Position numbers and translations under genes: made by a program. A model generated the notes under the pieces. That model was not told where the DNA came from. It saw only the letters and a list, made by a program, of their open reading frames with translations, and made no database searches. This document shows, in pieces, positions 37,649 to 47,579 of a stretch of 64,000 nt of DNA. Positions within the stretch are counted from its first letter, which is position 1, and the number at the start of each line of letters is the position of its first letter. Source of the DNA: Yoonia maricola (GTDB taxonomy: Bacteria > Pseudomonadota > Alphaproteobacteria > Rhodobacterales > Rhodobacteraceae); NCBI RefSeq assembly GCF_002797915.1, contig NZ_PGTY01000001.1, positions 744,001-808,000 on the forward strand. The letters run 5' to 3'.

Positions 37649-38821
37649 TTATCCTAATTGGCTAAAGGTTTCCGCGGCATAAATCCGCGCCAGCCTGTCT
37701 GTCTCAAGTACGTTATCTAGGGTGATCTGGGCATTTTGCAGCCCTCCCAGCGATGACATTTTGTCGAGCGTCATTGAAACCACTTTTGACATATCCAAAA
37801 ACCCAATGTCACCCGCAATAAACCCATCCAAAGCATGTTCTTTTGCGGCATTAAACACAGCGCCCGACAAACCGCCTTCTGCCATCACCCGCTTTGCGAT
37901 GCTGAGCGCGGGATAGCGCGCATCGTCTGGCGCTTCAAACGTCAGGCTGCCAATCTTGGCAAGATCCAGCCGTTCAACAGGCAAGGCTTTGCGTTCGGGC
38001 CAATGCAGCGCATAGCCAATCGCGTGGCGCATATCCGGTGGACCCACATGGGCCATCAGCGCACCATCATGAAAACCCACCATCGCATGGATCAGGCTTT
38101 CGCGATGGATCAACACTTCGATCTTATCAGCCGAGACATTGAAAAACTCTTTGGTTTCAATTAGCTCCATCGCCTTATTGAACATCGACGCGCTATCAAT
38201 CGTGATCCGCTGACCCATATCCCAATTTGGATGACTAGAGGCTTGCGCCAATGTCGCCGTCACCAGCTTTTCTACCGGCCAATCACGAAACGCACCACCG
38301 CTAGCGGTTATAATCACCCGCTCAACCGCCGCCATATGTTCGCCGACTAACGCCTGAAACACCGCTGAATGTTCGCTATCCACTGGCAAAACGGTTGCGC
38401 CGTACGCCTTGGCACGCCCTAGCAAAAGTGGCCCTGCGGTCACCAGCGACTCCTTGTTGGCAAGCGCCAATGTTGTGCCATGAGACAGCGCCTCCAGCCC
38501 AGGCACCAAGCCCGCAGCCCCTACAATCGCCGACAGCGCCCAATCCACGGGACGGGTCGCCGCCTGTGCAATTGCATCCGGTCCAGCAGCGACCTCGACT
38601 TCCGTATCGGCTAGCAAGTCTTTCAATTCTTTGTAGCATTCAGGATAGCACGTCACCGCCAGATCAGCATTCAAGCGTCGCGCATCAGCGGCCAATTGCA
38701 CCACGTTACGCCCGCCTGTCAGAGCTACGACATCATATCCTTCAGCGTCGCGCGCCACCAGATCAAGCGCACTTTGCCCCACGGATCCCGTCGCGCCAAA
38801 AACCGTGATCCGTCTCACCAA
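37649..38821 (-). CDS. dxr: 1-deoxy-D-xylulose-5-phosphate reductoisomerase
   Basis: A 390-residue NADPH-dependent enzyme forming methylerythritol phosphate, the committed MEP step. The N-terminal Rossmann motif is ITVFGATGSVGQSALDL. Catalytic-domain segments LPVDSEHSAVFQ, ITASGGAFRDW, HPNWDMGQRITIDSASMFNKAMELIE and IHRESLIHAMVGFHDG are all conserved. It starts inside the last seven bases of cdsA and is followed four bases later by rseP. ispDF of the same pathway is at 13187-14320. Confidence 0.97.
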   Translation of the reverse strand: MVRRITVFGATGSVGQSALDLVARDAEGYDVVALTGGRNVVQLAADARRLNADLAVTCYPECYKELKDLLADTEVEVAAGPDAIAQAATRPVDWALSAIVGAAGLVPGLEALSHGTTLALANKESLVTAGPLLLGRAKAYGATVLPVDSEHSAVFQALVGEHMAAVERVIITASGGAFRDWPVEKLVTATLAQASSHPNWDMGQRITIDSASMFNKAMELIETKEFFNVSADKIEVLIHRESLIHAMVGFHDGALMAHVGPPDMRHAIGYALHWPERKALPVERLDLAKIGSLTFEAPDDARYPALSIAKRVMAEGGLSGAVFNAAKEHALDGFIAGDIGFLDMSKVVSMTLDKMSSLGGLQNAQITLDNVLETDRLARIYAAETFSQLG

Positions 38822-39618
38822 ACAACCCCAGGCACATCAAAGATGTCGGCAACCACGATCAGAAACAGCGACGCCCCCAAAAGCGCATCGAACCGGTCGA
38901 ATAAACCGCCATGGCCGGGAATGAGCGTCGAACTGTCCTTCACACCCATACGCCTCTTCAACGCGCTTTCGGCAATATCGCCCATCTGACCTGCAAAACT
39001 CAGCACCATAGAAATCAAGATGATCCAAAGGCCAGCATTTGTGAACAACGTGAATAGAAACCCGACCAATGCCGCCCCTATCCACCCAGCAACAGTACCA
39101 CTCCACGTCTTTTTGGGGCTGATCTTGGGCCAAAATTTGGGTCCGCCCAAGGCTTTGCCCGCAAAATAACCAAAGATATCCGTCACAATGACCACAGACA
39201 TCAGCCACAGCAGCCAAAAGAAACCATAATCCATGCGGAAATGAACCAAGCCCCAGCCGGCTAGCTGAATGCCCAAAGCAAAGATGAAGAACGTCTTTAT
39301 CTCGGTTTTCAGCTGCGACGCGCCAATCACTGGAACAACCAAAAACAACACCATGCCCCAAAGGCTGCCGCCGGCCAATTGGCCCGACATGACAGAGGCC
39401 ACCAATGCGGTTAAGAGCATCCCCTTGGTGGGCTCGTCAGGGCGGATCATCATCCACAATTCCCACACCATCACCGCCGTGACAAAAACCGCCAGCATCT
39501 GAAACCAGACGCCGCCAAGGATCACGCCGATGGCACCAACAAACACCATCGCACCACTTGAGATCAGCCTGACGGTCAGATCATCCCATTTAGCAGGTTG
39601 TGGTGCCGGGGTATTCAT
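38815..39618 (-). CDS. cdsA: Phosphatidate cytidylyltransferase
   Basis: A 267-residue inner-membrane enzyme making CDP-diacylglycerol from phosphatidate and CTP. Seven to eight hydrophobic segments are present. The family signature VKDSSTLIPGHGGLFDRFDA lies near the C-terminus, preceded by SPKKTWSGTVAGWIGA with conserved basic residues. It follows uppS after two bases and overlaps dxr by seven. Supplies precursor for phosphatidylglycerol; pgpA at 14317 acts later in the same route. Confidence 0.95.
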   Translation of the reverse strand: MNTPAPQPAKWDDLTVRLISSGAMVFVGAIGVILGGVWFQMLAVFVTAVMVWELWMMIRPDEPTKGMLLTALVASVMSGQLAGGSLWGMVLFLVVPVIGASQLKTEIKTFFIFALGIQLAGWGLVHFRMDYGFFWLLWLMSVVIVTDIFGYFAGKALGGPKFWPKISPKKTWSGTVAGWIGAALVGFLFTLFTNAGLWIILISMVLSFAGQMGDIAESALKRRMGVKDSSTLIPGHGGLFDRFDALLGASLFLIVVADIFDVPGVVW

Positions 39619-39620
39619 CG

Positions 39621-40346
39621 TCAGGCGCGCACGGCCCCGAAACGGCGATCACGGCTGCCATAGCTTTGCAATATTTTCGCAAATTCATTGGCTGTGAAAT
39701 CCGGCCAGAGCGTATCGACAAATTCATATTCAGCATAAGCCGACTGCCAAAGCAGGAAATTCGAAATCCGCGCCTCACCGCTCGTGCGGATCACCAGATC
39801 GGGGTCGGGCAGCACATGGGTGTCCAGAAACCCGGCAAGGGTTTCGGCATCCACATCATCATGACTTAAACGCCCTTGTGAGACCTCAAAGGCCAAACGC
39901 TTTGCCGCGCGAGTGACCTCGTCGCGACCACCATAGTTCAGGGCGACGGTGAGATGGACGCGATCATTATCCGCCGTACGCAGCTCCAACTCATCCATGA
40001 GCGCGACCAATTTGTCGTCAAGGCGGATGCGATCCCCAATGAACCGCACGCAAACACCGCTTTCGTGTAGATCTGTCGCCTCGCGCTCAAGATAGCGCCG
40101 AAACAAGGACATCAGGCCAGCTACTTCAGTTTGGGTTCGCTTCCAATTCTCTGTCGAAAACGCAAAGATCGTCAGATATTTCACGCCCAGATCGGGACAG
40201 GCCTTTAGAATATCGCGAACCCGGCGCGCACCTGCATGGTGACCAAACAGGCGGGGGCGCCCGCGTTTCTGGGCCCAACGCCCATTCCCATCCATGATAA
40301 TGGCTACGTGGGCCGGTGCGGTCTTGGCATCTGCGTCTTTGGGCAT
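39621..40346 (-). CDS. uppS: Undecaprenyl diphosphate synthase
   Basis: A 241-residue cis-prenyltransferase producing the C55 carrier for cell-wall glycans. Catalytic Asp19 lies in IIMDGNGRWAQKRG; GHHAGARRVRDIL, the FSTENWKR block and RTSGEARISNFLLWQSAYAEY are conserved. It uses isoprenoid units from the MEP pathway, two of whose genes are in this window. It is 21 bases after frr and two bases before cdsA. Confidence 0.97.
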   Translation of the reverse strand: MPKDADAKTAPAHVAIIMDGNGRWAQKRGRPRLFGHHAGARRVRDILKACPDLGVKYLTIFAFSTENWKRTQTEVAGLMSLFRRYLEREATDLHESGVCVRFIGDRIRLDDKLVALMDELELRTADNDRVHLTVALNYGGRDEVTRAAKRLAFEVSQGRLSHDDVDAETLAGFLDTHVLPDPDLVIRTSGEARISNFLLWQSAYAEYEFVDTLWPDFTANEFAKILQSYGSRDRRFGAVRA

Positions 40347-40367
40347 GGGTGCCCTTTCCTGCTTGGC

Positions 40368-40931
40368 TTAGACCTGCATGATCTCGGCTTGTTTGCTCTC
40401 AATCGTTTCATCAACGATTTTGATATGGGCGTCGGTCACTTCCTGTACTGCGCCTTCCCAGAATTTCTGATCGTCTTCGGACAGACCATCGGCTTTGGCC
40501 TTTTTGATCTGGTCCATACCATCACGGCGCAAGTTGCGGATCGATACACGGGCGCTTTCGCCATATTGGCCCGCCACCTTCGTTAATTCGCGACGGCGCT
40601 CTTCATTTAGCTCTGGGATCGGCAGCATAATGATCGTGCCGTTGAGTTGAGGGTTGATTCCCAACCCGCTCTCACGAATGGCTTTTTCGACTTTGGCCAC
40701 AAGCCCTTTGTCCCAGACATTGATCGTCACCATACGTGGTTCAGGCACATTCACAGTACCGACCTGATTGATCGGCGTCATGGAACCATAGGCATCCACC
40801 ATCACCGGCTCCAACATCGAACCAGAAGCACGGCCAGTACGCAAAGAGGCCAGTTCAACACGCAGGTTGGCAATGGCACCTTCCATGCGGCGGGTCAGAT
40901 CATCGGTATCAAGTTCAAAATCGTCAGACAT
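40368..40931 (-). CDS. frr: Ribosome recycling factor
   Basis: A 187-residue two-domain tRNA mimic that splits post-termination ribosomes with EF-G. Conserved blocks are [27 protein letters not shown]-like [50 protein letters not shown] and the helical C-terminal half. It lies 201 bases downstream of pyrH, in a gap where I see no gene and only a small CGGGC/GCCCG hairpin. Confidence 0.97.
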   Translation of the reverse strand: MSDDFELDTDDLTRRMEGAIANLRVELASLRTGRASGSMLEPVMVDAYGSMTPINQVGTVNVPEPRMVTINVWDKGLVAKVEKAIRESGLGINPQLNGTIIMLPIPELNEERRRELTKVAGQYGESARVSIRNLRRDGMDQIKKAKADGLSEDDQKFWEGAVQEVTDAHIKIVDETIESKQAEIMQV

Positions 40932-41132
40932 TATTTCTTTGCTCTTCCTCGTCGGGCCTTTGCCCGGTTTTCACCGTTTTAGGCGAAAGAGACCACCTTG
41001 TATAGACAGGCAAACCTTACCTATTCGTGCAGTTTCTGCGCATAACCCCTTCTCATGTTTCAAAATACCGCCGGTCGTTTGTGCGGCAGCGCCCCTTATC
41101 TTGTAAAATCACCTGCGGCGGGGCCGCTTCGT

Positions 41133-41858
41133 TTAATCCTTTACAATGGTATAGGTGCCTTCGCCGGCCAAAATACCTTGGAAACCACCCGGCTCATCAA
41201 GTGAGAACACAATAATCGGGAGATCATTGTCGCGCGCCAGCGCAATAGCGCTGGCATCCATAACCCCAAGGTGTTTTTGTAACACCTCGTCGTATGAAAC
41301 TGTCCCATAGCGCACCGCATCATCATGTTTTGCGGGGTCTTTGTCATAAACGCCGTCAACTTTCGTTCCCTTGAAAATCGCCTCACAGTTCATCTCACTG
41401 GCGCGCAACGTGGCCGCTGTATCAGTCGTGAAGTAAGGGTTTCCTGTGCCCGCGGCGAAAATACAAACCCGCTTTTTCTCAAGGTGTCGGACGGCGCGAC
41501 GGCGAATGTAAGGTTCGGCAACCTCATTCATCGTGATGGCCGATATGACGCGGGTATGTATCCCCAGTTCCTCAAGCGCCGATTGCATCGCCAGCGCGTT
41601 CATCACTGTCGCAAGCATGCCCATGTAATCGGCGGTTGTCCGCTCCATCCCTTGAGCCGAGCCCTGCAATCCGCGAAAGATATTGCCGCCGCCGATGACC
41701 ATGGAAATCTCGACGCCCAGATCATGCACCGATTTCACCTCGCGGGCCACACGCTGCACCGTGGGCGGGTGCAAACCAAATGAGGTATCGCCCATCAGCG
41801 CCTCACCCGAGATTTTAAGCATCACACGTTTATATGCCGTTTTCCCAGTCGCGATCAT
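41133..41858 (-). CDS. pyrH: UMP kinase
   Basis: A 241-residue hexameric amino-acid-kinase-fold enzyme that phosphorylates UMP and is normally activated by GTP and inhibited by UTP. Segments are [58 protein letters not shown] and [10 protein letters not shown]. Start 41858 ([11 protein letters not shown]) fits the family. It heads the envelope cluster; pyrH-frr-uppS-cdsA-dxr-rseP-bamA is widely conserved in proteobacteria. Confidence 0.97.
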   Translation of the reverse strand: MIATGKTAYKRVMLKISGEALMGDTSFGLHPPTVQRVAREVKSVHDLGVEISMVIGGGNIFRGLQGSAQGMERTTADYMGMLATVMNALAMQSALEELGIHTRVISAITMNEVAEPYIRRRAVRHLEKKRVCIFAAGTGNPYFTTDTAATLRASEMNCEAIFKGTKVDGVYDKDPAKHDDAVRYGTVSYDEVLQKHLGVMDASAIALARDNDLPIIVFSLDEPGGFQGILAGEGTYTIVKD

Positions 41859-41994
41859 GATCCACCCCTGCAGTCTATCCAATTGTCGGGCAACCTGTCT
41901 CAAAACGATAATAGTTTCAATGCTACATTCACCACAAATAGTCGGTTGGGCGTTGACCATCGTGAACACCACATCCTATGGTCACGACACGAAA

Positions 41995-42009
41995 TTAACA
42001 CTTTTTTAA
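41995..42009. promoter_or_regulatory. CtrA-type box upstream of the acidic lipoprotein gene
   Basis: TTAACACTTTTTTAA is an exact TTAA-N7-TTAA site, 43 bases before ATG 42053, the same distance as the box before fkbM (47). It also lies between divergent pyrH and the lipoprotein gene. CtrA control is inferred from the motif only. Confidence 0.55.
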
Positions 42010-42052
42010 CTGTTGCGCATGCTGCGCCAGATACGAGACCAAAGGAACTGCC

Positions 42053-42670
42053 ATGTACTCTGCGACCAAGACATCACTTCTTTTTATCGGCGCCCTTGGC
42101 CTGGCTGGATGTGACGATACATCAGATGATAATGAATTTGACACAACATTCAGCTCTTTCGCAGAGATCGAGGCTGCGCTTGAACCAGACCTATCAGCTA
42201 TCGTTCAAGAGGATGGCACACTTATCGACAATGCCTCTCAGATATCCGACAGCGAGGATTTTGAAACGATCACAGCAGGCTCGGTCACCTATAATGGGGC
42301 GGTTATTGCAGAGGAAAGTGATGATGGCGGGACGTTGATTGGCCAGATTGAGATTGTTGCTAATCTTAGCAACAGCAGGGTTGAAGGAACGGCAGGCAAC
42401 TTCTTCCACAGCAACGATGGCGAGGTTTCTGGCACTTTGGAGGGCAATTCCGAATTTACACAGGACGTGGGTACGGACGGGGATCACTTTGAAATGCAGT
42501 TGACCGGGGAACTCGAGATTCTTGACACGGATTACGACACAACTTTGGACCTTCAAGGTAACTTCTTGGACGTGGATGAAAGCGCGGACCAGGTTGCAGG
42601 TGATGCAGATTTCGACTTTGGCGATGATGGGCCGGAATATGAGCAAGGTGCGTTCCAAGGGTCGCGCTAA
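42053..42670 (+). CDS. Acidic lipoprotein with TbpB-like barrel features
   Basis: A 205-residue protein with a lipoprotein signal: hydrophobic LLFIGALG then lipobox LAGC (Cys20), followed by [10 protein letters not shown]. The mature part is very acidic and has repeated Gly-rich beta strands such as [29 protein letters not shown] and a terminal YEQGAFQG. These patterns resemble the small beta-barrel of transferrin-binding-protein-like and Slam-dependent surface lipoproteins. No family name can be assigned safely. AAAGGA precedes the ATG; a CtrA-type box lies upstream. It is followed 26 bases later by miaA. Confidence 0.75.
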   Translation: MYSATKTSLLFIGALGLAGCDDTSDDNEFDTTFSSFAEIEAALEPDLSAIVQEDGTLIDNASQISDSEDFETITAGSVTYNGAVIAEESDDGGTLIGQIEIVANLSNSRVEGTAGNFFHSNDGEVSGTLEGNSEFTQDVGTDGDHFEMQLTGELEILDTDYDTTLDLQGNFLDVDESADQVAGDADFDFGDDGPEYEQGAFQGSR

Positions 42671-42696
42671 ACCAGCGCGAGCCGCCGACAGCCGCA

Positions 42697-43620
42697 ATGA
42701 AGCCTGATCCGCAAGGGGCTTCGTACCTACTGCCCGACCGCCCGGTGCTGATCGCCGGGCCGACGGCTTCAGGGAAATCTGCACTTGCCCTGCATATCGC
42801 AAAGACCCAAGGCGGCGTGATCGTGAACGCGGACGCGCTGCAGGTCTTTGATGGGTGGCGTATCCTGACTGCACGACCAGACGATGCCGACCTGATGGCG
42901 GCTGATCACGCGCTTTATGGACATGTCCCCTTTGATGCCGATTATTCTGTCGGGCACTGGCTGCGTGACGTCACCCCCTACCTGACAGGCAGCAAGCGCC
43001 CGATCATCGTGGGCGGCACCGGTTTGAACTTCAATGCTCTGACGCAAGGCTTGGCCGATATCCCAGCGACACCCACGACCGTGCGCCAGACGGCAAATGC
43101 CCAAAGCCTGCCCGATTTACTTGCCGCGCTGGACAGCGACACCATCAGCCGCATCGATCAGCAAAATCGCATGCGGGTACAACGTGCATGGGAGGTGTTG
43201 CAAACGACAGGCAAAAGCCTCGCTGCATGGCAGGACACAACACCACCACCCTTGCTGCCTCTTTCCAAGGCCACCTGCATCACCCTTGATGCACCAAAGG
43301 ATTGGCTAAACAGCCGCATCGAACAGCGTTTTGATCTGATGCTTGACCAAGGCGCACTTGATGAGGCGCGCGCCATGCTGCCAAAGTGGCACCCTGATCA
43401 TCTGTCCTCCAAGGCAATCGGTGCGCCGGAACTAATTGCACATCTCAAAGGGCAGATGACCCTGATAGAAGCACGCGACGCAGCCATCATCGCCTCGCGC
43501 CAATATGCAAAGCGACAACGCACATGGTTCCGCGCGCGACACAAAGAATGGCATCATATTGCCGCTGATAGCCCTGACTTATCTGCAACACTGCGCTTTG
43601 CTGATGAGCCGGCGGATTGA
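42697..43620 (+). CDS. miaA: tRNA dimethylallyltransferase MiaA
   Basis: A 307-residue enzyme that adds an isopentenyl group to A37 of UNN-reading tRNAs. P-loop GPTASGKS is at 21-28; the substrate segment is [20 protein letters not shown], where the family usually has D-S/M-Q-V. Further blocks are [35 protein letters not shown], and the tRNA-binding C-terminal [17 protein letters not shown]. It uses dimethylallyl diphosphate, the product of the MEP pathway. No clear ribosome site precedes ATG 42697. Confidence 0.93.
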   Translation: MKPDPQGASYLLPDRPVLIAGPTASGKSALALHIAKTQGGVIVNADALQVFDGWRILTARPDDADLMAADHALYGHVPFDADYSVGHWLRDVTPYLTGSKRPIIVGGTGLNFNALTQGLADIPATPTTVRQTANAQSLPDLLAALDSDTISRIDQQNRMRVQRAWEVLQTTGKSLAAWQDTTPPPLLPLSKATCITLDAPKDWLNSRIEQRFDLMLDQGALDEARAMLPKWHPDHLSSKAIGAPELIAHLKGQMTLIEARDAAIIASRQYAKRQRTWFRARHKEWHHIAADSPDLSATLRFADEPAD

Positions 43621-43673
43621 TGCCCAACAGTTTTCTGAACAGACTTGTTAAAAATCAACATTGAGGCAAGTTG

Positions 43674-44489
43674 ATGAATATGATGAGCAAACAGGAACCG
43701 GCCCTCGCGCTGGCTGCGATCACCTATGGCGGACCCAGCGCACGCTGGAGGACCGAGGCGATGCGCAGCCATGCAGGCGGGCGTTTGATCCATATCACCA
43801 AAGGTCAGGGCCGGATCACGGTTGCAGGGCTAACAAATGGGTATGGCCCCAACAACCTGATCTATATTCCACCCGGCACGATGTATGGGATGGAAGTGGG
43901 ACCGACCGTATTTGGCCAGATCCTAACTTTGCCTGACGTCACAGGCTGGCCTGATGCGCCCTTCCACCTGCGGCTGCTTGATGTTGATCCTCAAAAAGAA
44001 CTGGTCGGTCTGATTGAGGCGATCGAACGCGAATTGCAGCCCAACGGGGATCTGCGCGCGGCAAATTGCCACTTTGGGCTGCTGAGTATCTTTGTCGAAC
44101 GGCAGTTAGAGAACCGTGATCCTGCCCATGTGGATGCGCGGCGCAAGACGGCTGCGGCGCAACTTGTGGCACAATACACAGCGATGGTCGCGCAAAACAT
44201 GCGTTCTGGCCGTAGTGTTGCCAGCTATGCCGAAACGCTTGGAGTGACACCGACGCATCTGACAAGAAGTTGCCGCAAGACCTGCGGGCGCTCTGCGCTA
44301 TCTTTACTGAATGATAGCATATATTTTGAAGCCTGCATGATGCTCAAAGAAACAAAGATGCCGATACAAGACATCGCGCAACATCTCGGCTTTCGGTCAC
44401 CGGCGTATTTCACCCGAAGTTTTCAGGAAAAATCGGGGCAGACACCGCGGGACTTCAGGCAAAAGGGTGCAATTTCTGCGCGTTCCTAA
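43674..44489 (+). CDS. AraC-family transcriptional regulator
   Basis: A 271-residue AraC/XylS regulator. The N-terminal cupin-like sensing domain (about 20-130, with RLIHITKGQGRITVAG and LIYIPPGTMYGMEV) is followed by two helix-turn-helix motifs (about 175-265: SVASYAETLGVTPTHLTRSCRK and IQDIAQHLGFRSPAYFTRSFQEKSGQTPRDFR). ATG 43674 is seven bases after GAGG. The gene precedes an ABC importer in the same direction; TTGTC direct repeats nine bases apart at 44565 and 44574 in the intervening gap could be its sites. Control of the importer is inference. Confidence 0.88.
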   Translation: MNMMSKQEPALALAAITYGGPSARWRTEAMRSHAGGRLIHITKGQGRITVAGLTNGYGPNNLIYIPPGTMYGMEVGPTVFGQILTLPDVTGWPDAPFHLRLLDVDPQKELVGLIEAIERELQPNGDLRAANCHFGLLSIFVERQLENRDPAHVDARRKTAAAQLVAQYTAMVAQNMRSGRSVASYAETLGVTPTHLTRSCRKTCGRSALSLLNDSIYFEACMMLKETKMPIQDIAQHLGFRSPAYFTRSFQEKSGQTPRDFRQKGAISARS

Positions 44490-44651
44490 GCGGCTCTTTT
44501 TGCCACCGGCAACGCCAAAGCGCTTTGAAACTGGCGCCACAAATGTCGCTTTTGGCATATCAACTTGTCGTAATTGTCATTCGAATTGTGAAACGTCCGG
44601 TTGACCTATGCCCGAAAATTGTGCCGAATAGCATCCGGACAGGGGAAGGTG

Positions 44652-44798
44652 ATGTCGGCAATAGAAATATTGGTGGCACCTACACCTATGCAAAAAAAAA
44701 GAAATGTGTCACAGGGAGAAACGAATGACGCACTCACAAAAACCAATCCATCCGGCCGCGTTGATGTATGCCGAGGAAGCGAAGGCGGGCAAAATTGA
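44652..44798 (+). CDS. Possible leader ORF with A9 tract before the ABC operon
   Basis: A 48-codon frame starts at ATG 44652 behind a very strong AGGGGAAGG ribosome site. It reads [18 protein letters not shown] and runs into the binding-protein gene in a different frame. It contains nine consecutive A (44692-44700), a slippage-prone tract rare in this GC-rich sequence; a one-base slip would join it to the binding-protein frame. It may be a leader peptide or an accidental frame. The rest of the 235-base gap after araC shows a TTGACC -35-like element at 44601. Confidence 0.3.
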   Translation: MSAIEILVAPTPMQKKRNVSQGETNDALTKTNPSGRVDVCRGSEGGQN

Positions 44799-46383
44799 CC
44801 GCCGCGAATTCCTCGCTCGCTCAACCGCGCTTGGTGTGACGGCGACGGCAGCTTACGGGCTGATCGGTGCTGCACAACCAGCGCAGGCCGCCGGACACGC
44901 GCAGCAAGGCGGCACGGTCCGCATGCAAATGGAAGTGCGCGCGCTGAAAGACCCACGCACTTATGACTGGACACAAATCGCATTCTTCTCGCACGGTTGG
45001 CTGGAGTATCTTGTTGAATACAACAACGACGGTTCCTTTGCCCCAATGCTGCTGTCCAGCTGGGACGTGAACGACGACGCGACAGTATACACGCTGAACG
45101 TCCGTCCGGGTGTAAAATGGAACGATGGCTCTGACTTCACCGCCGCTGATGTTGCCCGTAACATCGAAGGCTGGTGTGACAAGAACATGGAAGGCAACTC
45201 GATGGCCGGCCGCTTCGCGATCCTGGTCGATGAAGCCACAGGCATGGCTGTCGAAGGCGGTATCGAGGTCGTTGATGATCTGACCGTGCGCCTGAACTTG
45301 CCAGGCTCCGACATCTCGCTCATCGCAGGCATGGCAGATTATCCTGCGGCGATTGTGCCTGCTGATTTTGATGCGGAAAACATGACCGGCAACCCGGTTG
45401 GCACGGGCCCATACTTGCCAGAAAGCCTTGAAGTGGGCGTCAAAGGGGTGCTGGTTCGTAACGAAGGTTTTGAGTGGTGGGGCTATGCCGAAGGCAAAGG
45501 CGCATTCCTCGACCGGATCGAATACATCGACTATGGCACAGATCCATCGGCTTGGGTTGCTGCTGCGGCTGCTGACGAAGTTGACATGTTTTACGAAACT
45601 GTTGGCGACTTTGTTGAGGTCGTCGAAGGGATCGGCTGGGAGCGTTCTGAAATCGCATCAGCTGCGACGATCGCCATTCGCCCGAACCAACTGGCCGAAG
45701 TGGACGGCATGCAGCCCTACGCTGACAAGCGCGTGCGTCAAGCCATCGCCATGGCTGTCGATAACGCGGTTTGTCTTGAGCTTGGTTACTCTAACCTTGG
45801 TCAGGTTGCCCGCAACCAGCACGTAGGCCCCATGCACCCTGCATGGGCAGATGTTCCCGGCATGGCACATGATCCAGAGGGCGCGCTTGCCTTGCTGACA
45901 GAAGCTGGCATGGCTGACTTTGAGATGGAAATCGTGTCCATTGATGATGACTGGCGCAAGAACACAACTGACGCTGTTGCAGCCCAGTTGCGTGACGCTG
46001 GTTTCAATGTAAAGCGGACAATCATTCCAGGCTCGACCTTCTGGAACGACTGGACGAAGTATCCGTTCTCTTCCACAAACTGGAACCACCGCCCGCTGGA
46101 CACGCAAATTCTGGGTCTGGCGTATCGTTCTGGCGAAGCGTGGAACGAAAGCGGCTTTGCGAATGCAGAGTTTGATGCTCTGCTGGCCGAGGCCAACTCA
46201 ATCGCCGATGCAGATGAGCGTCGCGAAGTGATGGCTAAGCTTCAGGCTATCATGACCGAAGAAGGTGTGACGATCCAGCCGTACTGGCGTTCGCTCTACC
46301 GCCACTCCAAGCCGGGTTTTGTGGGTTGGGATATGCATATCGCCTATCTGCCACAGATGTACAAAGTGGCACTGGCTGCCTAA
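44725..46383 (+). CDS. ABC transporter substrate-binding protein, peptide/nickel type (SBP_bac_5)
   Basis: A 552-residue periplasmic binding protein. The leader has a twin-arginine motif (DRREFLARS, Arg26-Arg27) and a hydrophobic stretch ending AQAA near 56, so Tat export is likely. The mature part has the family's [27 protein letters not shown] block and [13 protein letters not shown]. Ligand unknown: oligopeptides, opines or other large solutes. AGGGAG precedes ATG 44725. A terminator follows the gene, so it is probably made in excess over the membrane components. Confidence 0.9.
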   Translation: MTHSQKPIHPAALMYAEEAKAGKIDRREFLARSTALGVTATAAYGLIGAAQPAQAAGHAQQGGTVRMQMEVRALKDPRTYDWTQIAFFSHGWLEYLVEYNNDGSFAPMLLSSWDVNDDATVYTLNVRPGVKWNDGSDFTAADVARNIEGWCDKNMEGNSMAGRFAILVDEATGMAVEGGIEVVDDLTVRLNLPGSDISLIAGMADYPAAIVPADFDAENMTGNPVGTGPYLPESLEVGVKGVLVRNEGFEWWGYAEGKGAFLDRIEYIDYGTDPSAWVAAAAADEVDMFYETVGDFVEVVEGIGWERSEIASAATIAIRPNQLAEVDGMQPYADKRVRQAIAMAVDNAVCLELGYSNLGQVARNQHVGPMHPAWADVPGMAHDPEGALALLTEAGMADFEMEIVSIDDDWRKNTTDAVAAQLRDAGFNVKRTIIPGSTFWNDWTKYPFSSTNWNHRPLDTQILGLAYRSGEAWNESGFANAEFDALLAEANSIADADERREVMAKLQAIMTEEGVTIQPYWRSLYRHSKPGFVGWDMHIAYLPQMYKVALAA

Positions 46384-46396
46384 CCTGCAAAAACAT

Positions 46397-46427
46397 AAGG
46401 CCATCCATGATCGGATGGCCTTTTTTT
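46397..46427 (+). terminator. Intrinsic terminator inside the ABC operon
   Basis: AAGGCCATCC (46397-46406) and GGATGGCCTT (46413-46422) are perfect complements around a six-base loop, followed by seven T. It lies 14 bases after the binding-protein stop and 91 bases before the first permease gene. Confidence 0.93.
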
Positions 46428-46517
46428 GTAATAGAATGTGGACCACCGGCAAACCGGGGCCGCAGTGTAATGTATAGTCAGGCAAAGTCCTGACGCTGCT
46501 CACCAACAGGGGCCTTT

Positions 46518-47564
46518 ATGGGATTGTTTATTCTGCGCCGCCTTGGGGTCATGCTCCTCACGGCACTTTGCCTGACATTCATTGTTTTCTGGCTGACGAA
46601 CCTTGCACCGAACCTCGAAAAACTCGCCAAGACCCAAGGCAACGCTCGTATGTCGGACGAAGCGGTCGTCAGCTGGCTTGATAATCGTGGCTATAATCAG
46701 GCCTTGCCAATCAAATATGGTCAATGGCTCGGTGTTTTGCCTGGCTACATCATTGAAGGCACCGACGGACAGGTTCGCGCCCGTTGTGCTGCACAAGGCC
46801 AACCGGTCGAGGACGCAGCAACCTTCTGCGGCATTTTGCAAGGCGACTGGGGGTATTCAACGGTTTTCAAAGACGAGGTCGGAACCATCGTCGCCACCCG
46901 CCTTGGCCTGACCGGTAAGCTGATGTTCTGGGTCATGATGGTCATGGTCCCGGGCGCCTTGATCATCGGCGTGCTCGCCGGCATGCGCGAAGGCTCACGG
47001 ACCGACCGCAGCCTGTCCACAGTCTCTATCGTTTCAACCGCAACGCCTGAATACGTCTCTGGCGTTGTCTTCATCTCGGTCTTTGCAACGGCAACCTTCG
47101 GGATGCAGTGGTTCAAAGGCACCGCAACAGGTGCCATGGAAGACGCAACGTTCGAGAATTTCTTCCTCCCCGTCATCACCATCGCCCTTTACGGCATGGG
47201 CTATATTGCGCGGATGACGCGGGCCTCGATGACCGAGGTCATGACCGCGCAATATATCCGCACAGCCCGCCTGAAAGGTGTCAGCTTCCCCAAGATCGTC
47301 TTGAAACACGCGCTCCGCAACGCATTGATTGCACCCTTCACGGTGATCATGTTGCAATTCCCGTGGCTCTTGAACGGCGTCGTCATTGTCGAGACCTTGT
47401 TCAACTACAAGGGTTTCGGCTGGGTGTTGGTGCAGGCCGCCGGCAATAACGACATCGAGCTGTTGCTGGGTGTGTCCATCGTTTCCGTCTTCGTGGTCCT
47501 TGTGACACAGCTGATATCCGACATCGGCTATGTGTTCCTGAACCCACGCATTCGCATTTCTTAA
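46518..47564 (+). CDS. ABC transporter permease (DppB-type) with enlarged first loop
   Basis: A 348-residue inner-membrane permease. The first helix is at 5-28; BPD_transp helices start near 130. The coupling motif is in YIRTARLKGVSFPKIVLKHALRN, and the tail has DIGYVFLNPRIRIS, both DppB-type. Between helix 1 and 2 lies about 100 residues of periplasmic sequence, larger than usual, with Cys90 and Cys104 that might form a disulfide. AGGGGCC precedes ATG. It pairs with the second permease 15 bases on. Confidence 0.9.
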   Translation: MGLFILRRLGVMLLTALCLTFIVFWLTNLAPNLEKLAKTQGNARMSDEAVVSWLDNRGYNQALPIKYGQWLGVLPGYIIEGTDGQVRARCAAQGQPVEDAATFCGILQGDWGYSTVFKDEVGTIVATRLGLTGKLMFWVMMVMVPGALIIGVLAGMREGSRTDRSLSTVSIVSTATPEYVSGVVFISVFATATFGMQWFKGTATGAMEDATFENFFLPVITIALYGMGYIARMTRASMTEVMTAQYIRTARLKGVSFPKIVLKHALRNALIAPFTVIMLQFPWLLNGVVIVETLFNYKGFGWVLVQAAGNNDIELLLGVSIVSVFVVLVTQLISDIGYVFLNPRIRIS

Positions 47565-47579
47565 AAGGAGGATCAGGAC

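Noticed and set aside
40950..40962. CGGGC/GCCCG hairpin followed by GTTTT between pyrH and frr
   Set aside because: Five-base stem, points along the plus strand where no plus-strand gene ends; probably incidental.
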